A DNA stretch of 64,000 bases from Tautonia marina (lineage in GTDB: Bacteria; Planctomycetota; Planctomycetia; Isosphaerales; Isosphaeraceae). Position numbers and translations under genes: made by a program. The first letter of the stretch is position 1, and each line of letters begins with the position of its first letter. Below the pieces are notes generated by a model. It was not told the DNA's origin, did not search any database, and saw only the letters and a program-made list of their open reading frames with translations. This document shows, piece by piece, positions 17,235 to 27,000 of the stretch. The DNA lies in contig NZ_WEZF01000011.1 of NCBI RefSeq assembly GCF_009177065.1, positions 181,555-245,554 on the forward strand, given 5' to 3'.

Positions 17235-18740
17235 TCAGCGGTGGAGCATCGAATCGAGCGAAGGAATGACGTAGGTTCCCAGCTTCATCTGGTCGAAGAT
17301 GGCAGGCTCGGAGGCGTAATCGCGGGCGGTTTCCAGGGAAATGAGATCCTTCTTGTAGAGGTCGTAGAGGTACTTTTCAAAGATAAACGAAGCTGAGGCA
17401 TCTTGTTGCATGCCAATCTTGATGCCGATGGTGTTCCCTTCCAGGATGGCATCGGTGACGGCCTTCGTATCGTTGAACAGGAACTCGAGCGCGGGCAGGC
17501 GCCCGCCGCCGGTTTTCGGGACGAGTCGCTGGCAGATGACGCACTTCAAGGCGTCTCGAAGCTGGAGCTTGACCAGGTCGCGCTCGACCGGATCGAAGAA
17601 GCTGACAATTCGGTTGACCACCTCGTAGGCAGTCCCTGAGTGCAGGGTGCTGATCACGAGGTGGCCGGTTGCGGCGGCGTTGATGGCCGACCGGATGGTA
17701 TCGGGGTCGCGCATCTCGCCGATGACGATGACATCGGGGTCGTGTCGCAAGGCGCCTCGGACGGCCTCGTGAAAGGTGCCGATGTCTTCTCCCACGTCGC
17801 GCTGAGAGACGACCGACTTCTTGCTCTTGTGGACGTACTCGACCGGCTCCTCGATGCAAAGAATATGCAATGACTTATTGGAGTTAATCCAGTCGACGAG
17901 CGAGGCGACCGTGGTCGACTTACCGCTGCCGGTCATGCCGGTTACAAGAATGAGGCCAAAGTGAAGGGCGCCGAGGCGCTCCATCGCGGATCGGGGTATG
18001 TTCAAGTCCTCGAACGAGGGGATCGTTTCAGGCAGGAAGCGCATGGTGCAGTGCGGGACGCTGGCCTTAACGAAGGCCGAGACGCGTGAGTACCCCAGGC
18101 CGACCTGGTGGTAGATGAAGCTGCACTGCTGACGCTCGGCGAATTCCCGGGCATGCTTCTCGGGGGCGATCTCGTCGATCAGGGCGAAGATCTGCTCGGA
18201 CGAGAGGGACTCGAACGCCTGAACCCGGCGCAGGATGTTATCGACACGGAAGACCGGCGGAGCTCCTGGATAGAGGTGCACATCGCTGGCCTTGAACTTG
18301 ATCATCGCCTTGAACAGGGTTTCGGGGCTCAGAGGGGTGGTGCGGTACTCCTCGCCGTGAACGCGCCAGACCTCGCCCAGGGGGAAGGCGTGGGAGAAGA
18401 GGTCGCAGGCATCGTGAAGCTGTTGGACCGTCTCATTCGACGGGGCCGAGCAGTGGAGGACGAGCGAGCCGTCGACCTCGGCCAATTCGCAGGCCACCGG
18501 ACTGCGCTGGGCGAACCCGCGAATCGACTCCATCAATTGCATTCCGGGCTGAGGGAACCGGACGGTGAAGTCGTGGAAATCTCCCTCGAAGCTGGGGCGT
18601 GAGGCAGTAATCTCGATCCCTCGGGATCGAACAACCATCCGACGGGGGGCCCCGTGGATGGCGCGCAGTTGCTCGTCGGCCATCTGAACAATCGACCAGA
18701 AGCTGTTCTGATGACCGAGCCCGAGCACAACCTCTTTCAT
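17235..18740 (-). CDS. PilT/PilU-type twitching ATPase
   Basis: A 501-residue secretion/pilus ATPase. Residues 1-140 are an extra N-terminal domain not found in ordinary PilT (about 350 residues). The PilT core begins with KASDVHLYPGAPPVFRVD near residue 150; Walker A is GMTGSGKST (268-276), the Asp box IEEPVEY near 297, Walker B VIVIGEMRD (337-345), and the His box HLVISTLHS (360-368). These are the type IV pilus retraction motors; a GspE-type Cys4 zinc site is absent. The ATG at 18740 follows GAGGAGTGCGGCC. No pilin or assembly gene is adjacent, though a prepilin-like DUF1559 protein lies at 53 kb. Assignment to PilT rather than PilU cannot be made by eye. Confidence 0.9.
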   Translation of the reverse strand: MKEVVLGLGHQNSFWSIVQMADEQLRAIHGAPRRMVVRSRGIEITASRPSFEGDFHDFTVRFPQPGMQLMESIRGFAQRSPVACELAEVDGSLVLHCSAPSNETVQQLHDACDLFSHAFPLGEVWRVHGEEYRTTPLSPETLFKAMIKFKASDVHLYPGAPPVFRVDNILRRVQAFESLSSEQIFALIDEIAPEKHAREFAERQQCSFIYHQVGLGYSRVSAFVKASVPHCTMRFLPETIPSFEDLNIPRSAMERLGALHFGLILVTGMTGSGKSTTVASLVDWINSNKSLHILCIEEPVEYVHKSKKSVVSQRDVGEDIGTFHEAVRGALRHDPDVIVIGEMRDPDTIRSAINAAATGHLVISTLHSGTAYEVVNRIVSFFDPVERDLVKLQLRDALKCVICQRLVPKTGGGRLPALEFLFNDTKAVTDAILEGNTIGIKIGMQQDASASFIFEKYLYDLYKKDLISLETARDYASEPAIFDQMKLGTYVIPSLDSMLHR

Positions 18741-19018
18741 GGCCGCACTCCTCAATACGTTGACGCGAGAGGGAGCGAGTCCGAACCGGGAGCGAGAGCC
18801 GCTCAACGCACGCGAAGAAGACGATCCGGTCGCCAGGCCGAGGTGACATCGACGTGGTTCTCAAGGATACACGACGACCGAGGCGGAAGATATGGTTGGA
18901 CCTTGGGTCTTTTGATTGGAATTCGAGCGCGGGGGTGTTGGGAAGGGACTCGGGATTGGATAGGGTAACGCACTGAACCGACCGATCGTCTCGATGCTTC
19001 GCTTCAGGACCGTCCGCC

Positions 19019-20092
19019 ATGCCTCACGCTTCCCGCCGGACTGCGACCGAGATGCAACTCGTGAACGGCTCGACCGGAGACCCGCTGGTGTTCGTCGATT
19101 ATCCGGGTCGAGACGACGCGTTGCTGTTCGATGCGGGCGAGAACGGCAACCTAAGCATCGGGCGGTTGGCCGACCTGGCCGGCGTGTTTCTCAGCCATCA
19201 TCATGTCGATCACCTGGTCGGGTTCGATCGGATCCTGCGGGCGAACCTCGACCGAGACAAGGATCTCCACGTGGTCGGGCCGGAGGGGACGATTGATCGG
19301 ATCACAGCACGGGTGCGGACGTACGACTATCCGTTTTTTCCCTTTCAGAAGCTCCGCCTGCACCTGACCGAAGTGAGGGAAGCGGAACTGCGATCGGCCG
19401 TGCTGGAGTGGGGGGCGAAGCTGCCCGAACCGGCGATCTCGACCCGAGCGGTCGACCCGAAGAACCTGACACCCACGGTCTTCGAGAACGGCGTGCTGCG
19501 AGTCGAAGCCGCGCGGGTCGATCACACCGCGCCCTGCCTCGCCTTTGCGATTGTCGAGACGCCCGGCTTTCACGTCGACGGCCAGGCCCTTTGCGAAGGG
19601 CCACTCCGGCCGGGAGCGTGGGTGACGCAAGCCCTGGAGATGCTGCGAACAGGCCAGGACGAGGAAACGCCGGTGGAAATTGACGGGGGCCTGTTCCCGC
19701 TCGGTCGGCTCCGCGATCGATACTTCCGCAAAACTCGGGGGGCTCGGATCGCCTACGTCGTCGATACCCTCTGGAGCGAAACGAGCCGGCCGGCCCTGCT
19801 CGAACTCTGCCGCCGCGCGAGCCGGTTGTATTGCGACTCGTTCTACGCGCATGCCGATCTGAAGAAGGCCAGAACCCACAAGCACATGACCGCGACCCAG
19901 GCGGCCGAACTGGCCCGAGAGGCGCACGTCGAGCAACTGACGCTCATTCATTTCTCGAATCGCTATTTCGGCCGATACCTCGATCTCGTCACCGAGGCCG
20001 CGGCCATCTTCCCCAACACCTCGGCCGAACTGGACGAGACGGCAAGCCAGGCCGCGCCCCGCTCCGGCAAACGCCGCCGCCGCGAGGGATGA
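19019..20092 (+). CDS. MBL-fold hydrolase, ribonuclease Z-like
   Basis: A 357-residue cytoplasmic metallo-beta-lactamase-fold enzyme. The zinc motif H60-H-H-x-D64-H65 sits in VFLSHHHVDHLVGFDRIL, and downstream ligands are in VDHTAPCLAFAI, AYVVDTLWSE and TLIHFSNRY. The DHTAPCLAFAI segment and the late HFSNRY are those of the RNase Z/ElaC branch, which trims tRNA 3' ends. An unusual long insertion (about residues 125-175) replaces part of the usual exosite region, so it may instead be one of the uncharacterised RNase Z-like hydrolases. The ATG at 19019 has AGGACCGTCCGCC upstream; Met12 is an alternative. It lies divergent to the PilT-type gene. Confidence 0.8.
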   Translation: MPHASRRTATEMQLVNGSTGDPLVFVDYPGRDDALLFDAGENGNLSIGRLADLAGVFLSHHHVDHLVGFDRILRANLDRDKDLHVVGPEGTIDRITARVRTYDYPFFPFQKLRLHLTEVREAELRSAVLEWGAKLPEPAISTRAVDPKNLTPTVFENGVLRVEAARVDHTAPCLAFAIVETPGFHVDGQALCEGPLRPGAWVTQALEMLRTGQDEETPVEIDGGLFPLGRLRDRYFRKTRGARIAYVVDTLWSETSRPALLELCRRASRLYCDSFYAHADLKKARTHKHMTATQAAELAREAHVEQLTLIHFSNRYFGRYLDLVTEAAAIFPNTSAELDETASQAAPRSGKRRRREG

Positions 20093-20224
20093 GGCGATCC
20101 TCGGGCCGCCCCTTGGTGTCGTTGAACCTTGCCGGCACTTTGTCCACAAGATCGAGGCCGAGCGGGCGAATGCCTCTCTCGACAGACCTGAACACGACGA
20201 TCTTGAGAACCCCAAAGGGACGTT

Positions 20225-21565
20225 ATGGACACCACCGAACCGATCGAACGGGACGAGACGCCGCGTCCGTCCGAATCGGAGCCGAACGCTTGCGACCGAG
20301 TTTCCGACGCCGAAGCGCAGCGCAACGGCTCGCGGAAGGAGCTGCGGGCCGACGAGGCCGAGCAGAAGATCCGCGACGGGGTTCCGATCAACCATGCCGT
20401 GATCGTCGGGCGGCTCCGCCTGCGAGGAACATTTGAGAAAGCGGTGCGGTTGCAGAACGTCGAGATTCCAAACCTCATCATTGACGGCGCGGTTTTCGCC
20501 GAGGAGGTCGTCTTCCGAAGCTGCCGCCTGAACCGGCCGATCATCCAGCGCAAGACGCGGTTCGACGGCGGTCTGTCGATGCAGGGGAGCGAGCTTCTCC
20601 GGGCGAAGTTCGACGACGTGAAGATTCAGGGCAAGGCGAATTTTCAGAGCGTCCGCTTCCGGAGCAAGCTGGACATCCTTCGCGTGCGCTTCTTCGAGGC
20701 GGTGAACTTCTGGGAGGCGCGGTTCGACGGCTGGGTCGATTTCAAGATGTGCCGGTTCGACGGCCTGGCCGACTTCCGGAGCATTTGCGCCGACGAGGGA
20801 TTTTCCATCCGCACCTGCCACTTTGCCGGCGATTTCCTCGTTCGAGGGGCCAGCGTGGCCAAGAAGTTCGAGTTCAACGATTCGGTGTTTGAGGGGATGA
20901 TTGACTTCTCAAAAGCCAAGCTGAACGATTACGTGTACCTGGAATCGATCACGCTTGGCGACGGTGCCCGGTTCGCCTTCTGGAACGCCGTGGCCGAGCG
21001 CGTGCAGATTCGTCCCGAGCAACTGGAGGGGCGGATTGCCAGCGAGTGTGAAAACGATCATGCCAAGGCCATGTGCGAATATGGCTTGTTGAAGCGGAAC
21101 TACGAGGCGTTGCACCGTCATGAGGAGGAAGACTGGGCCTTCTACCACTTCAAGGTCAACGAGCGCCGATCGAAGCCGAGGGCCTGGACCCGGCCGTGGT
21201 CGAAGCTGAGCCAGGCGTTTGAGTGGCTCGTGCTCGACCTGGGTTGCCGATACGGCACCAGTCCGTTTCGGACGGTGGCCGCGGCGGCGGTGATGATCGT
21301 CGCGTTCAGCCTTGTGTACATGATGGGCGTGACCCTGCTGCCGCTCGAAGCCGGGAAGATTCCCTTCGACGGCGAGCCGACAACGCTGGCCAACCGGGTC
21401 GTCATCGGGCTGGTCACCAGCGTTTCCGCCTTCACCGACGGCCTGGGAAGCCTTCGAGAGACGGCCAAGGGGTGGATGAACCTGTTCCTGGTGGCGGAAT
21501 CCTTGCTCGGGACGCTCGTCTGGGGCCTGTTCATCGTGGCCTTTAGCCGGAAGGTGATTCGTTGA
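20225..21565 (+). CDS. Pentapeptide-repeat protein fused to a two-helix pore-like domain
   Basis: A 446-residue protein in two parts. Residues about 60-265 hold degenerate pentapeptide repeats (ANFQSVRF, AVNFWEARFDGWVDF, CRFDGLADF, with Phe or Leu every fifth place), which should form a right-handed beta-helix. After a charged helical linker come two membrane helices (FRTVAAAAVMIVAFSLVYMMGV and WMNLFLVAESLLGTLVWGLFIVAFSRKVI) separated by a re-entrant-like segment with a short helix (VVIGLVTSVSAFTDGLGSL). The layout TM-P-loop-TM is that of two-helix potassium channels, but the selectivity filter TVGYG is replaced by TDGLG. Known relatives are annotated only as pentapeptide proteins. The ATG at 20225 follows AAAGGGACGTT. 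The function could be a regulated channel or sensor; this is inference. Confidence 0.75.
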   Translation: MDTTEPIERDETPRPSESEPNACDRVSDAEAQRNGSRKELRADEAEQKIRDGVPINHAVIVGRLRLRGTFEKAVRLQNVEIPNLIIDGAVFAEEVVFRSCRLNRPIIQRKTRFDGGLSMQGSELLRAKFDDVKIQGKANFQSVRFRSKLDILRVRFFEAVNFWEARFDGWVDFKMCRFDGLADFRSICADEGFSIRTCHFAGDFLVRGASVAKKFEFNDSVFEGMIDFSKAKLNDYVYLESITLGDGARFAFWNAVAERVQIRPEQLEGRIASECENDHAKAMCEYGLLKRNYEALHRHEEEDWAFYHFKVNERRSKPRAWTRPWSKLSQAFEWLVLDLGCRYGTSPFRTVAAAAVMIVAFSLVYMMGVTLLPLEAGKIPFDGEPTTLANRVVIGLVTSVSAFTDGLGSLRETAKGWMNLFLVAESLLGTLVWGLFIVAFSRKVIR

Positions 21566-21670
21566 GCCAGGGGAGTCGGGAGGATGGGACGATCCTCCCG
21601 CGCTCGGCAGATCGCTCGGATGACGATAGAATGGGAGGTGTCTTCCATCTGCCATCGTTGGGGGAGCGTC

Positions 21671-21979
21671 ATGGCCACAATCACCTACCCGCACCTCATT
21701 GAGACTGCCGAAGGAACTCCAATCATTGAGGGGACGCGCATCAAGGTCCTGTTCATCGCCCGCGAACGTCTTGCCGGGAAGGATGCCGACGCCATCCAGC
21801 GCCTCCTTCCCGACCTGACGCTGGGTCAAATCCATTCGGCTCTGGCCTATTATTATGACCATCAAACCGAGATGGATGAGGAGATCGCGCGGCGAGATCG
21901 GATGTTCGAGCAGCGGAAGGCCGAGGCGGCCGAGTCTCCTCTGAAGCGGAAGCTCAAGGACCGAGGATTGATTCCGTGA
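21671..21979 (+). CDS. DUF433 antitoxin
   Basis: A 102-residue protein of the DUF433 group (MATITYPHLIETAEGTPIIEGTRIKVLFIA), a small winged-helix-like DNA-binding protein usually encoded in front of a DUF5615 toxin. The fingerprint P-x-I-x-G-T-R-I-x-V is complete and the C-terminal part is helical and basic (PLKRKLKDRG). The ATG at 21671 is preceded by GGGGGAGCGTC. Its last codons overlap the next gene's start by four bases, as expected for a type II toxin-antitoxin pair. It should bind and silence the toxin and probably its own promoter. Confidence 0.85.
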   Translation: MATITYPHLIETAEGTPIIEGTRIKVLFIARERLAGKDADAIQRLLPDLTLGQIHSALAYYYDHQTEMDEEIARRDRMFEQRKAEAAESPLKRKLKDRGLIP

Positions 21980-22326
21980 GCCTCCGGCTGTATCTCGATC
22001 ATCACGTCCCGTCTGCCGTGGCCGAGGGGCTCCGACGGCGAGGAATCGACGTGCTCACCTACACCGAGGACGGAACGACTCGATGGGATGACGAGCGGTT
22101 GTTGGCCCGTGCGACCGAACTCGATCGCATCCTGTACTCTCAAGACGATGATTTGCTGGAAATTGCCCACCGCTGGATGGCCGAAGGGAGGGAATTCGCC
22201 GGCCTGGCTTACGCTCACCAACACCGCATCACCCTTGGCGAAGCGGTTCGGGATTTGGAACTTCTCGCACTGGCTGCATCACCCGAGGATCTGAGGAACC
22301 ACGTCGAGTTCCTGCCATACTCGTAA
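21976..22326 (+). CDS. DUF5615 PIN-like toxin
   Basis: A 116-residue PIN-fold protein. The start GTG at 21976 overlaps the antitoxin stop (GTGA). Acidic residues of the PIN catalytic site are visible: LYLDHHVPS at the N-terminus, DVLTYTEDG, and ILYSQDDDLLEIA near residue 50. PIN-like toxins act as ribonucleases that stop translation; the exact target is not known for DUF5615. Partnered with the DUF433 protein, it should be harmless while the antitoxin is made. No sign of truncation. Confidence 0.85.
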   Translation: MSLRLYLDHHVPSAVAEGLRRRGIDVLTYTEDGTTRWDDERLLARATELDRILYSQDDDLLEIAHRWMAEGREFAGLAYAHQHRITLGEAVRDLELLALAASPEDLRNHVEFLPYS

Positions 22327-22433
22327 TACGAGAACGGCTCAGGAGCCTCCGAACCCGAGAACCCGGCGGTGTGTCTGGAGCGGATTGAAGACTCGGCGAT
22401 CACAAAGGGCTCGGGCAACCAGGAGGCAGGGAG

Positions 22434-23963
22434 ATGGATCGGCTCGGGTCGAGGCAGGGGGGGACCCGAGGGGCCTTCGTGCAGAAAATCCGCGATGGGC
22501 TGGCGGTGGAATTACCGCCGATGCTCCGGCTGGCCGGGCCGGTGGTGCTGGCCGAGCTGGGATGGATGGGCATGGGACTGGTCGACACGATGTTCGTCGG
22601 CCGGCTCAGTGCCGAGGCGATCGGCGCGGTCGGGATCGGCCATGCGGTCTTCTTCGTGACGACGATCGCGGGGATGGGGCTGTTGCTCGGGCTCGATACG
22701 CTCATCTCGCACGCCTTCGGCGCGGGGAAGCTGGACGAGTGCCGCAAGTGGCTCCGACATGGGATTTACCTGGCGCTGGTCCTCTGTCCGCCGTTGATGC
22801 TCGTCTGCTGGCTGGCCGGGGGGCAACTGGAGCGGATGGGGATTGATCCGGCCGTCCGACCCGAGGCGGAAACGTACGTCCGGCTGGTGACGCTCAGCTT
22901 ACCGCCGTTGCTGCTTTACACGGCCTTTCGGCGCTACTTGCAGGCGCAGAACCGAACCGGGGCGATCGTCTTTGCCCTGGTCTCGGCCAATGTGGTGAAC
23001 CTGGTCGTCAACTGGCTTTTGATCTTCGGCAACCTCGGGTTCCCGAGGCTCGGGGTGGCCGGGGCCGCCTGGGCGACCGTCCTTTCTCGGGGGTGGATGG
23101 CCCTGGTCCTGCTGCTGGAGATCGTCCGGATCGACTGGAAACTCGGCCCAGAGGCCTGGCGAGGCGGCTGGAGGCCCGAGCGTCGGCGGTTCCGGTCGCT
23201 CGTGGCGCTCGGCTTGCCGGTCGCCGGTCAGTTGATGCTTGAGATGGGGGCGTTTGCCACGGCGACGTTCCTGGTCGGTCGGCTCGATCCGGCCTCGCTG
23301 GCGGCGCATCAGATCGCCCTGAACGTGGCGAGCCTGACGTTCATGGTTCCGCTCGGCATCAGCTCGGCCGCGGCGGTGCGGGTTGGCCAGGCGATCGGCC
23401 GCAACGACCCGGGCGGGGCAGGTCGGGCCGGATGGTCGGCCCTGGCGCTGGGAACGGTGTTCATGATGGTCGCGGCGATCACGTTTGTGTTGGTGCCGAG
23501 GGGGATTCTTTCGATCTTCACCGATCAAGGCGAAGTGATCGCTGTCGGGGTGGTCTTGCTGTGGGTCGCGGCGGTGTTTCAACTGTCCGACAGTGTTCAG
23601 GTGATTGCCACCGGAGCCTTGCGCGGCTCGGGAGACACCCGCACGCCGATGTTCGCCAACCTGGCCGCCCACTGGGCGATCGGCCTGCCCATCGGTGTGG
23701 GCCTTTGCTTCGGCCTGAAGGTGGGCGTGATCGGCATGTGGATTGGCCTGTCGATCGGGCTGATCGTGGCGGGAACGCTCCTGCTCTGGGCCTGGTCGAG
23801 ACGGGTCGCGGGCTTGCGACCGGATCGACCGAGCGTGGTGGAAGCCGCCACGGTCGAGACGGGGGGAGTTCGACCGCCCAGAGTGGGATCGACGCCCATC
23901 GAAGGCGCTCCCGCCTCGCGCGTTGCGTCATCTGGTCAGGGGGGCTCGACCACGATAGCATGA
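22434..23963 (+). CDS. MATE family multidrug/Na+ antiporter
   Basis: A 509-residue inner-membrane exporter. Two homologous halves of six helices each can be traced: residues about 25-245 (MLRLAGPVVLAELGWMGMGLVDTMFVGR to LLEIVRIDW) and about 265-480 (SLVALGLPVAGQLMLEMGAFATATFLVGRLD onward), each starting with the MATE signature P-x-x-x-x-x-x-x, D-x-x-F-V-G-R. The family pumps cationic drugs or metabolites out in exchange for Na+ or H+. A Pro/Gly-rich tail of about 50 residues is extra. The ATG at 22434 follows AGGAGGCAGGGAG. The stop overlaps the next large gene's alternative ATG (ATGA), so the two are probably one operon. Confidence 0.93.
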   Translation: MDRLGSRQGGTRGAFVQKIRDGLAVELPPMLRLAGPVVLAELGWMGMGLVDTMFVGRLSAEAIGAVGIGHAVFFVTTIAGMGLLLGLDTLISHAFGAGKLDECRKWLRHGIYLALVLCPPLMLVCWLAGGQLERMGIDPAVRPEAETYVRLVTLSLPPLLLYTAFRRYLQAQNRTGAIVFALVSANVVNLVVNWLLIFGNLGFPRLGVAGAAWATVLSRGWMALVLLLEIVRIDWKLGPEAWRGGWRPERRRFRSLVALGLPVAGQLMLEMGAFATATFLVGRLDPASLAAHQIALNVASLTFMVPLGISSAAAVRVGQAIGRNDPGGAGRAGWSALALGTVFMMVAAITFVLVPRGILSIFTDQGEVIAVGVVLLWVAAVFQLSDSVQVIATGALRGSGDTRTPMFANLAAHWAIGLPIGVGLCFGLKVGVIGMWIGLSIGLIVAGTLLLWAWSRRVAGLRPDRPSVVEAATVETGGVRPPRVGSTPIEGAPASRVASSGQGGSTTIA

Positions 23964-24010
23964 AACCCTCGCGTCGTCGGGAGACGACGGACGGCAGGGG
24001 TGAGGAGCCA

Positions 24011-27000
24011 ATGGGCAGGCGGTCGGACGGTGCCAGGGGAATGTCGCTGGACGAGCTGAAGCAGGCGATTCGGGCGGCCGACCCGAACGCGGTGCTCGTG
24101 CCCCCGCGCATCCTGAGACGGGTGATCAAGCACGATCGGAAGATGGCCTCGCTCGGCTTGCAGGTGCCGCACCGCAAGACCTACGTGCTCGACGCCAACG
24201 CCGCCACCAGCATCCTCGAACGGGACGAGATGGGGCTCGACGTCGAGGCCGAGGCCGCGCTGACCGGCTCGGTCATCCTGCTGGCCGAGCCCCCCCCGGA
24301 ACGCCTGGCGACCATGACACGCGGCCAGATCTTGCTGCGCTACTGGCGGATGCTCTTTCACGCCCGGATCGACGAGGAGCTGGAGCATCAGCGGCGCGGC
24401 GGGTTCCTGTCCGACTCGATCTTGCGATCGCGGGTCGATCGGATCGGTCAGACGGTCATCGACGAGGCCCGCATGGTCCTTCGGCTCGAAGATTATCTGC
24501 TGCCGCCGCGCGACCTCTGGGAAGTGTACCGGGAATTCGCCGCCGTTTATCTGGAGTTGCGGCACTTCGCCCCGCGATTGCTCGGCTCGTACTTCCCGTC
24601 GATTGAGGACTGCGAGGCGGTGGACGCCGTGCTGGCCGAGGATGTCAACGCCCCGGCCCTGTTCGATCGGACCCGGCCGCCGGGAGCCCCCGAACCGGCC
24701 GCCCTCGGGGCCTTGATCGAGGCCGCGGCCGACGAGCCCCCGCCGCCCGATGAAGCCGTGGGCACCTGCCCGTTGCCGGCCACGCAACCGGCCCGTCGGC
24801 TGGCCGAGGGGCTCGTCCGCCGCTCGGAACGCTCGGAACGGCGCGGCAATGTCGTGCGAGCGGCCATCCAGCTCGCCCGATCGTCGAAGTTTATCGACCC
24901 GCTGGGCCCCCCTTCGGCGTCCGATCCGTGGACGAGGGCACGAGCCGCCCTCGGCGTGCTGGGAGAGCGGCTGGTCGAGGCGCTGGGACTCGATCCGAAC
25001 GAGGCCGACGACTGGCGGCGCGCCTTGCCCGCCTTGCTCGCCCCGGCGTCGGAGGGGATCTGGGCCGTCGAGGCAAGACTTTTATTTGACCTGCAAAAGC
25101 TTTGTGTCGATTACGAGCGGCCGATTTACACGGTCGATCTGGTCGAGTGGTTTCTGACCTTCGGGCGGCGGCCGATCAAGCGTCTGTTGCCGCATCAGCG
25201 CGAGCTGCTGGCGGTCAAGCACTTGCGATCGGCCCATCGTCGCCTGCGGCACGCAAGGATTTCCGATCCCGACCGCCGACGGCTGGCCCACCTGATCTCG
25301 GGGGCCTTGCACCGCGCCGAGGTCACGCTGCGCGACCAGTGCCGCGAGCCCCTGGCCGACTCCCTCCGGCAGAACGGGTTGCAGCCCCGGTCGGTGGCCG
25401 AACACGTTTCGTTCGACAAGTCGGTGGAGGAGCTGCTCGACAAGGTGGTGGAGCAAGGGTTCTTGACCATGAGCGACCTGCGCGACGCGGTCGCTCGGAA
25501 CCACGTCAAGCTGCCCGATCTGTCGGGTGCCCAGGAATTTTTCAAAGGTGACCGCCTGTTACGCGCCAATCGCCGGATGGCCGTCTCGCTCGACGGGATT
25601 TACCGTCGGGGAGAGGTTTACCTGAGGTGGTTGCAACGGTTTAGCTCACTGGCCTTTGGCACACCCGTCGGCCGGTTCCTGATGAATTACGTCGTCTTGC
25701 CCTTTGGCGGGGCGTTCGTGGTGCTGTTCTTCGTCGATCACCTGTTTGCGGTCGTCACCAAGCAGCTCGGCTACGGCAAGGACCCCGAAAAGGCGGCCCA
25801 GGCGGCCGAGCTGGTCGTGGCCGGGGCAGGGGGCCTGATCGAAGCCGTCGAGACGACGGCCACGGCCGCCGTGACGGGTTCGGGATCGGGCCTGGGGGCG
25901 ATCACGGCCCAGATGACCGAGACCGCGGCCGACACCGTCTCGGTCATCGCCGCCGAGGAGCTATTGACCCTGCGCCGCGAGGCCGAGGCGGCCGGCACGC
26001 TCGACGTGGGGGACCATTCCGGCGGCCTGCATCTGATCCCGCACGACCTGGAAGCCTGGATCTGGGTGACGCTCGTCTCGGGCGTCTTTCTGATGGGCCT
26101 GATCCATCTGCCCTGGTTCCGCCGGCAGGTGGTTCGGCTCCTGCGGGCCTTTTATGAGGTTGCCAAGGGAATCCTGTTTGACTTTCCGCGGTGGGTGTTC
26201 CGTCAGCATTACATCCGGCTCTTGATCAGCACGAGGAGCTTTCAACTGCTCTGGCGCATGCTGGTCAAGCCGATCGGCCCGGCATTGCTCCTCTGGCTGA
26301 TCCTGGGGATGATCGGGGTGGACCCCGAACAGGCCCGAGCGCTGGCCATCGGCATGTTCATCGCGTTTGGCCTGGTCTTGAACCTCCGGGTCGGCCGGGA
26401 CATGGAGGAAATTACGTCCGATTACCTCGTCCGGACCTGGCGGGTGATCCGGGTGAACATCTTCGGCGACCTGTTTCGCTTCATCATGGACTTCTTCGCC
26501 AGAGTCCTCGAATACGTCGATCGCCTGCTTTACACGGTGGACGAGTGGCTTCGCTTCCGAGGGGGAGAGAGCAGCATCTCGGCCGTCATCAAGGCGATTC
26601 TGGGGGTCTTCTGGTTCTACATGACCTATGCCGTGCGGTTCATCATCAACCTGCTGGTCGAGCCGCAACTGAACCCGATCAAGCACTTTCCGGTCGTCAC
26701 CGTCTCGCACAAGGTGATGGCGCCCTTGTTGATCCTGATGATTCCACCGCTGGCCGAGGCGCTCGACGACAAGGAGCTGGCGACGACCATCTGGTTCTTC
26801 ACGCAGTTGCTCTTGCCCGGTGTGTTCGGCTTCCTCGTCTGGGAGCTAAAGGAGAACTGGCGGCTGTACGACGCGAACCGGCCGAGGCTCTTACCAAGGG
26901 TCCTCGTCGGCAGCCACGGCGAGTCGATGTCGCGCCTGCTTCGCCCCGGTTTCCATTCCGGAACCCTGCCCCGCACCTTCCGCCGCATGCGACGGGCCGC

